In this document: piece by piece, positions 58,401 to 64,000 of the stretch
Layout of the letters: every line of letters begins with the position of its first letter
How positions within the stretch are numbered: the first letter of the stretch is position 1
Assembly: GCA_963969365.1 (NCBI GenBank)
Contig: OZ017747.1
Coordinates: 4,402,001-4,466,000 of the forward strand
DNA: 64,000 nucleotides
Origin: Asterochloris sp. CNOR1
Lineage: Eukaryota; Chlorophyta; Trebouxiophyceae; Trebouxiales; Trebouxiaceae
Direction: 5' to 3'
Notes under the pieces: model-generated
The model's input: the letters and a program-made list of their open reading frames with translations, nothing else
The model's database searches: none
Told to the model about the DNA's origin: nothing
Position numbers and translations under genes: made by a program

Positions 58401-61400
58401 CCTAGCAACTACGTCCAGCGATGTGGATGCCACCAACCAAAGCTATTACGGGGAGCAGAAGCTGCACTTTCTGGCAGCAGATGGTTCCAATGACTGCCTC
58501 GTCCCAGAGCTGAAGGTGATCCAGCTCGACATCACTATTGCATCTATGATGTTGGCATATGTGATGCTGGCCAGCCTCTTCAACTTCTGCCACCTGCTGC
58601 ATTCAAGCTACAGAAGCACTTGAGCATCAGAGTCAAAACGCCTCTGATGCTGGGAGTAGAATGGTGTGAGCTGCGTACAGCTCTGTGGCATGCAGGTAAT
58701 CTCTGAAAAGCAAGCAGCAGGTGCTTCACCGACTAATGGCAGCTGCAGTGCTGCAGCAAGCACAGGATACATGCTGCAACGATTCTGGAATAAATGCGGC
58801 TGTAAACAAAGCATGCCTGGTTGGCTTCCAAGTATGGGGGCTGCGAAAGCGCAGCCATAGTAACATATGAGAGCTGCCTGTCTGGCTTTGCAATATGAAT
58901 GCTGCAATCTTCGCTTGAGGCTGTGATTAAAGGCCTGTTGCCGCAAGGATAGCAATCTGCTGTCAGCTGTTTCTGACTCTGCATGGCAAGCCTCGCATGG
59001 CGGTGCTACATCTGCTGACGCCGCTACCACCCTGCTGCTGCAGCATTACCCGATCTAAAGATGTCAGATCGGTGGCTGGCTGTCTGGCTTCACAAAATGT
59101 GCAGCTGCTGGCACTGCGCCCAACCCACTGCTGCTGCAGGATGTCAGTGCCAGCTTTCTCTGCCAGGGGCTGCCTGTCTGGCTTCACACTACATGCAGCC
59201 ACGCCAGGGGTGGCCAGTTTAGGTTCGTGCCGTGCACACAGCTGCTGACGTTGGTCCCACCCATCTGCTGCTGCAGGACGGCCCCATCCATGATGCCCAG
59301 TGGTCCCCAGATGGCCAGTTCTTTGTTGTTATTGCTGGGTTCATGCCTGCAAAGACCCTCCTGTTCGACGACAAGTGCAAGCCTGTGTTTGACATGGGCG
59401 CAGGGCCGCACAACATTGTCCGGTGGAACCCCCACGTGAGTCGGCATCAGCAGTGCTACACGCGCAAACAAAGCTGCCTTGGGTTGCTCAAGCTTTGTTG
59501 GGCCTGCACCTTGATGTGCCATGGCAGTGAATGCTGTTTGGAGAGTCCAGCTTTTGGCTGCCCCAGGGCGTGAAGGCTGGGATGTGCCTGCAAAAGCGCA
59601 TGGCAGCCATGTCATCCTGCTTCTGAGAAGCCGTCGCTATGCTACCTGTTGCAATGTTGGCTGCCCCTTTGAGTCAGCAAGCAGAACTACTGCTCTTGTG
59701 ACGAAATCATGCTGAAAATATGGCATTTCTCTTGCTGCAGAGCCGCTTCTTTGCTGTGTGTGGCTTTGGCAACCTGCCAGGGGATGTTGTTTTCTACGAC
59801 AAGAAAGTGGATGGCAAGTGCAAGATCATGGGCAGCACAAGGTGAGGCACTGCCTGCCAGTGAGCAGCAGGAGAAGCAGAGTGGGCTGCTGCAAAGGTGC
59901 TGCACATTGTGTATGGGGCAAACTGCTGTACGTCGTGCATTGGGGCTCTAAATTGCAAGGGACGCCCATGCACATGAGCTTCACACAAGAGCTTCAAAGC
60001 ATGCCTTGGACTGTGATAGTTTGCAGTCTTGGTATTAAGCCAAGTAGCCTTGGGATTTGGACTTTGCCGTGTATGCGACGGCCAGGTGTTGCCTTGGGGC
60101 CGGGGCTGTGCTGTAATGCAGCCTTGATCGGGAGCCAGGGCATGCCCTGCATCCTCAGCTGTGCTACTCTGCAGCTTGACTGCAACACCAGGGCGTGCCT
60201 TAAGACCTGAGCTTTGTAACTTCTTGGTGTCAGTCACATGAGCATGCAATGGCCACTATCCCATCCTGTCAAAGCTGTTCCATCCAGCCGGCTCAGGGGT
60301 GCAAGCCTGACAGCTTTCCACGGCGCTCTTTGTGCTGGGCTGTGCCCTCCCTTTGATGGCAGGAAGGCTGGGAGTGTATCAAGGTCCTGTAATGATATGC
60401 ATGGCCTCATTCATGACTTGAGCTTCAGGCCCGCATGAATACCCTGCGCCTCGTCGTGTGCCGCACATCCCCCGCCTTCTGCCTCCCTGCAGGGAATGCT
60501 GCTTGTCTCCTGGTGTAGGGTAGTTCTAGTGGATGTAAGCCTGCCTGGGGCCTCTTTGATGCAGGAGCCTCCACTTGGCGGATGTTGCCCTCCAGTCTTG
60601 CTGCACACTTGCAACATGACAGGGTCAGAACTTCCCAGACCTTTGTTGCCTGTCTGGCCACTCCTTTAGTTTGTCTCCAGGTGGTGTGCAGGGCCCTCAC
60701 CTGGATGGCTGGGATGCAACCTGCACCGTCTTGGCCCTGATGCCTGCAGAGGGCTGCTGCTGGCCCCGCCAGTGCAGTCTCCCGTCAGCTGCGCTCAAAG
60801 CTGGGGCTGTTTACAGTGTTGGATCTGCACCTGAAAACTGCAAAGCTCGGGCTGTTTCAATCTCCGAAAAGGCCACAATCTTGCTCATGGCACCCCTTGC
60901 TGCTTCGTGCAGAGCCAACAATGGTGTTACCTGCGAGTGGGCTCCCGATGGGCGGCACTTCCTGACTGCCACCCTGGCACCGCGGCTGCGGGTGGACAAT
61001 GGGTTCCAGATCTTCAGGTGGGAGGTGATGCTGCCCTGCTTTGCAAACAAAATCTGCAGCGGGCTGCGCTGCTTGGGATCAGCACAGTCTTCTACTTGAC
61101 GAGTGCCTATGGATGCTGGGTTCCAGGTGGGAGGGGTGGTTGCCTGCTGCTTCAGCTGCAATTACTCCTTGGCTTGCCATCTGGGCCACGACTTAAGAGA
61201 AAATGCTAGCCAGTGGGCGCTGCGTGCCGGCACTGTGCCCCTGCAGTTGTCAGGGCTGACGGAAGGAGTGCTTGATGAGCACCAGCCTGTACTTAAGCAG
61301 CTGTGCACAGCAGTGTCAGGTCCTTAGTTGGTGACTTCATAGCGCCACGACTTGGAGAGGGAGTTGACCTGTGTGGCTTCTTGTGCGGCGTGACCCCGCT

Positions 61401-63148
61401 GCAGCCACCTCCCACAATGCATTGCTGGCGAATAGCCCACCCTCTGCGTGCTCGGGTCCTTGCAGGTACACAGCAGCCCTGGTGCACCAGCAGCGCATGG
61501 ATATTCTGCTGGGCGCCTGCTGGCAGCCTGCCCCAGAGGGCGAGTTTCCTGACCGGCCGCAGTCGCCACGAGCAGGAGGCGGTGCAGCAGCAGCTGACGG
61601 CTCAGCAGGGACGCCTCCACCCGCCAGGGCAGCTGGCTATGTGCCGCCCCACCAACGTGGGCAAGGTGAGCTAGAAGAGTACAGTGAGTGGCGGAAGTCA
61701 TTGCAGTGCTTGCGGCAGCGAATGGCAGCAGCGAAAGGCAGCAGTTTGCTTGTCTAGAGGTCTTTCCTGCATACAACAGCAGTTAGAGCATTGTCCTCCG
61801 CATCCAGCAGCAGCAGGGCCAGAGGCTATGCATGTTGTGTCTTGAGATGGGTGCAGCGGCGTGCCTAGCTTGGAGGTGGCTTTTGCTTCCAATGGCTGCC
61901 AAAGAGACGGCTCTTGCATTAGCAATTGCAGGGGCAGATCATAGGGGTTATTAGGTATGAAAGAAGTGAAGTACACTGGTAAGCTCAGGCCTGGTTACAC
62001 CCAGAGTAGTGCCCCTGTTTGCTCCAGATTTGACCCTGGGTGGGCCATGCCCAAATGGAGGATCTCAGGGTCAACCTCGGTCGTCAGGTGGTTGCACCAA
62101 CAGAGACCTTGTGGTGGAAGTGTGCAAGCTGTGCTGCATCTGCGGGGCTATCTGGCGCGGCCAAGCCACATTCAGGAACAAACAGGCGGCACAATCTTTG
62201 GCTTCTTGTCAGGCGTGGCTTACGACAGTACGAAGCAAGCTGCTGATGTTGGGTGTGGGTGGATCAGTATCTGTGGACGCGTGCCGGTAGCATGGGATCT
62301 GACATTCAGCCTCAAGCAAGTCTTCACACAGTCAGCAAGAAGTTGAAACCACCCTTCTGCAAGGGGTGATGGCGCCAAGTCTGGGGACCAGTGCTGTCAT
62401 GCCACAAGGCCTTCACTGTGTCCTGCAGGAAATGCAGCTTTAGCGCCCTCATTCAGCTTGGCCTATGAGCAGGGCGGTGTGGGGAAGCTGCTGAAGGAGG
62501 CCCAGGGCGGGCGCCTGGTGCCAGGGCAGGCACCCCCAAAGACGGGGGCGGCCTCCAAGAATGCAAGGCGCAATGCAGCCAGGAAGAAGAAGAAGGAGGG
62601 CAGCGCAGCAGGAGATGATGGCGAAGAGGATCAGGCTCAGCCAAGCACGGTGGCGTCAGAGCCTGCAGCAGTCAATGGCCACAGCACAGATGCTGTCACA
62701 TCAGGTGGGCCTGGTTGGCAGGCAGAGGTAAGATGGTTTCTCTCCTGACCTGTGCTTGCAACAATACTGGGTCCTCAGCACAGCAAACAGCTTTCCCAGC
62801 AGCATATGCTGGTGACTGTGTTAGCCACCACACTCTGCACTCTCAGACTGGTGTGGTCATCAACAGAGGCTCATTCTGTGTGCACTCAGCTTGCTCATTT
62901 CCTGGTCCTCCTGCTCTGCAGGCCTTGCTGCAGCATCTCTAGAGCCGCCAGCAGGCGACGCCCCCCAGTCACAGGCAAACAACAGTGACGATGCCACCAC
63001 AAGAAAGGTCAAGGCGCTGCACAAGAAGCTTCGGCAAATACAGCAGATGAAGGAGAGGGGGGGTGAGCTGCAACCTGAGCAACTCAAGAAGGTCGCACAA
63101 GAGGAAGAAATATGTGCAGAGCTGCGTAGCTTTGGTGAACACGTATAG
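55448..63148 (+). CDS. EIF2A: Eukaryotic translation initiation factor 2A (eIF2A)
   Basis: eIF2A is a WD-repeat (beta-propeller) protein that can deliver initiator tRNA to the 40S subunit independently of eIF2. Recognised exons (approximate unless noted): 55448-55535 (AVWKPDAISVLEGLPHP), 55682-55782 (STWSTDGRLLALVTEGAVSI), 56065-56179 (VQRFELPGVVAAAFSPNA), from 56811 (LLSVKTGEVAMQLYQK), 57299-57489 (KLPLKGVGGFGISPTIA), 58237-58316, 58409-58515 (NQSYYGEQKLHFLAADG), from 59277 to about 59434 (DGPIHDAQWSPDGQFFVV, GAGPHNIVRWNPH), 59742-59842 (SRFFAVCGFGNLPGDVVFYD), 60913-61017 (NGVTCEWAPDGRHFLTATLA), 61467-61667 (AAGYVPPHQRGQ), 62430-62720 and 62923-63148. The order and the motifs PHNIVRWNPH, GFGNLPGD and CEWAPDGRHFLTAT are diagnostic. 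The C-terminus is a Lys-rich then coiled-coil region (KALHKKLRQIQQMKERGG) ending at TAG 63146-63148. The start is uncertain. Confidence 0.92.
56535..56860 (+). repeat. Four-copy array, about 88 bp each, of an eIF2A exon start
   Basis: The splice-site AG ends at 56549, 56637, 56725 and 56810 (spacing 88, 88, 85). The last is the real exon (ctgctgagtgtgaagacggg, tgaggtggccatgcagctg). Copy 1 reads ctgcccaatctgaagacggg then taaagtggccca; copy 2 ctgctgaaattgaagaataa and aggtggccaac; copy 3 ctgctgaacgagagttgacc then atgcagccc. Each copy includes the CTGCAG or TTGCAG acceptor. This is the clearest array in the window. Confidence 0.95.
58865..59300 (+). repeat. Repeated acceptor units before another eIF2A exon
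   Basis: ctgctgctgcag acceptors end at 59043 and 59139, and the real one at 59276. The phrase ctgcctgtctggcttcaca occurs with small changes near 58873, 59079 and 59172, and a gctgacg element precedes two of the acceptors. The unit is about 96 nt, less regular than the array at 56535-56860. Confidence 0.75.
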
Positions 63149-63401
63149 ATGAATTTGTCCTCGTCTTGCAATTGAGAGCACATCCTTGTATGTAGCCGTA
63201 TTGCTTTGTCAAATTATTCATTCTGCCCCAGATTGTCCTTGAATCTGGGGCAGACGTCAACTGAGCGTGTGCAGCGTGTAGCAGCGTCAAAAGCTTCTCA
63301 GCACTCGTAGGCGTGACCAAAACGCCAGCATGTGCAAGCAAACTTGTATATAATTAAATGCAACAGTACATGTGGGCCAGCAATGCATCAATTGACTAGT
63401 A
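63149..63401. other. Convergent gap at the right end
   Basis: About 250 bp of 3' flanks between eIF2A and the minus-strand gene at the edge. A short inverted pair around 63223-63254 (ccccagattgtccttgaatc against gaatctgggg) could form a hairpin. Confidence 0.5.
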
Positions 63402-63813
63402 TCAGCTGCTTTCTGCGTCATAGTCGTCTTCATCAGCGGCGGTGCCGACAAGAGCTGGCATGGAGAGAATGCCAGGCACTGCCACTGGAGCTGGCTGCTG
63501 TGAAGGCTGCTGCTGCTGGCCAGTGTTGCCTACTTCCGTGTCAGGCAACTGGCTCTTCTGTGACACAGCAGGTGCAACAGACTTCTCGGTCTTCAGCCGT
63601 TTAGCAGCTGGTGCAGGCTCAGTTGCACCACTTGCCTCCGCATGAGCAGTCTGAACAGCAACGCTGTCCTCTGCCTGTGCTACATCATGCTTGGGTGCTG
63701 CCTCGCCAATGTGATTGGCAGTGGCAGTCTTCCGCGGCTTGCGCCGGCCTGGCTTGGGCTCCTTTGCACCAGGTGCTGCTGGCTTGCTTTCGCTCTCCCC
63801 TGCCCTGCATGGC
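63402..63813 (-). CDS. C-terminus of an unidentified basic, low-complexity protein (partial)
   Basis: Open on the minus strand from an acceptor-like ATGCAG near 63815 to TGA at 63404-63402, about 137 residues. It is rich in Ala, Pro, Gln and Lys. There is an AT-hook-like or nuclear-signal-like basic motif (KPGRRKPRKTA), a second one (AAKRLKTEK), a Gln run, a short hydrophobic patch (PVAVPGILSMPALVG) and an acidic end (DEDDYDAESS). Codon use is even and no stop interrupts the frame. It suggests a nuclear, disordered tail; the family was not recognised. Upstream exons may include the Ala/Val-rich frame at about 63942-63820 but the join is not certain. The gene continues beyond the window. Confidence 0.6.
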
Positions 63814-64000
63814 AGTCACTGCATGTTGGACAGCGGCCACTGCAGATGGTACTGACAAGCCTGCGCAACCCTCTACCAGGGCCGCCAGGGCAACTGCTGA
63901 CTTGCATCTGACCAGGACGGCAGCAACTGCATGTGAGCACATCAGGCCTGCTCAGGCCTTTCCCTGCGCTGGCAAACGGCTGGCAGAAGCTCAACTCACT

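Overview
This window is nuclear DNA of a eukaryote, most likely a green alga of the Trebouxiophyceae or a close relative. The evidence is a GC-rich, compact chromosome with genes on both strands, 5 to 15 spliceosomal introns per gene, 3' splice sites that are nearly all CTGCAG or TGCAG, and a mixture of general eukaryotic genes with plant-type ones (Ycf20-like plastid protein, plant-type SEN2, HDA14-like deacetylase). No prokaryotic operons, rRNA, tRNA or recognisable transposon genes were seen. Because genes are split, every gene entry is given as its full extent, with exon coordinates in the text. Exons joined in a phase-consistent way are given to the base; otherwise they are marked approximate.

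Layout from left to right. (1) 1-6389, minus: 5' half of the condensin ATPase SMC4. (2) 6798-10658, minus: a Crinkler-type (CR) protein with a header-like N-terminus, a basic segment, a PD-(D/E)xK-like region and a kinase-like C-terminus, bracketed by an imperfect repeat. (3) 11629-14544, plus: NAC alpha. (4) 15075-17223, minus: ribosomal protein eS24. (5) about 17981-18427, plus: Ycf20-like plastid protein. (6) 18579-20774, minus: theta-like glutathione S-transferase. (7) 21901-24232, plus: reticulon. (8) 24482-28865, minus: tRNA-splicing endonuclease SEN2. (9) about 29992-41838, plus: TCERG1/PRP40C-type WW-FF protein. (10) 42480-45235, minus: DUF4604-like plus TPR fusion. (11) 45506-48909, plus: adenylate kinase. 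(12) 49335 to about 54855, minus: HDA14-like histone deacetylase. (13) about 55448-63148, plus: eIF2A. (14) 63402 to about 63813, minus: C-terminus of an unidentified basic protein. From SMC4 onward the genes sit mostly in alternating convergent and divergent pairs. The functions are mainly housekeeping: chromosome condensation, translation, RNA processing, transcription and nucleotide balance. The CR gene is the obvious exception.

The strongest unexplained signal runs through the whole window. Introns repeatedly contain decayed tandem copies of the neighbouring exon edge, including its splice site, commonly spaced about 70 to 125 nt apart. At least eight genes show it: SMC4, GST, reticulon, SEN2, TCERG1, adenylate kinase, HDAC and eIF2A. 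Some copies still read in frame as a diverged version of the exon. This suggests that introns here grow by tandem duplication across exon-intron junctions, leaving arrays of decoy splice sites.
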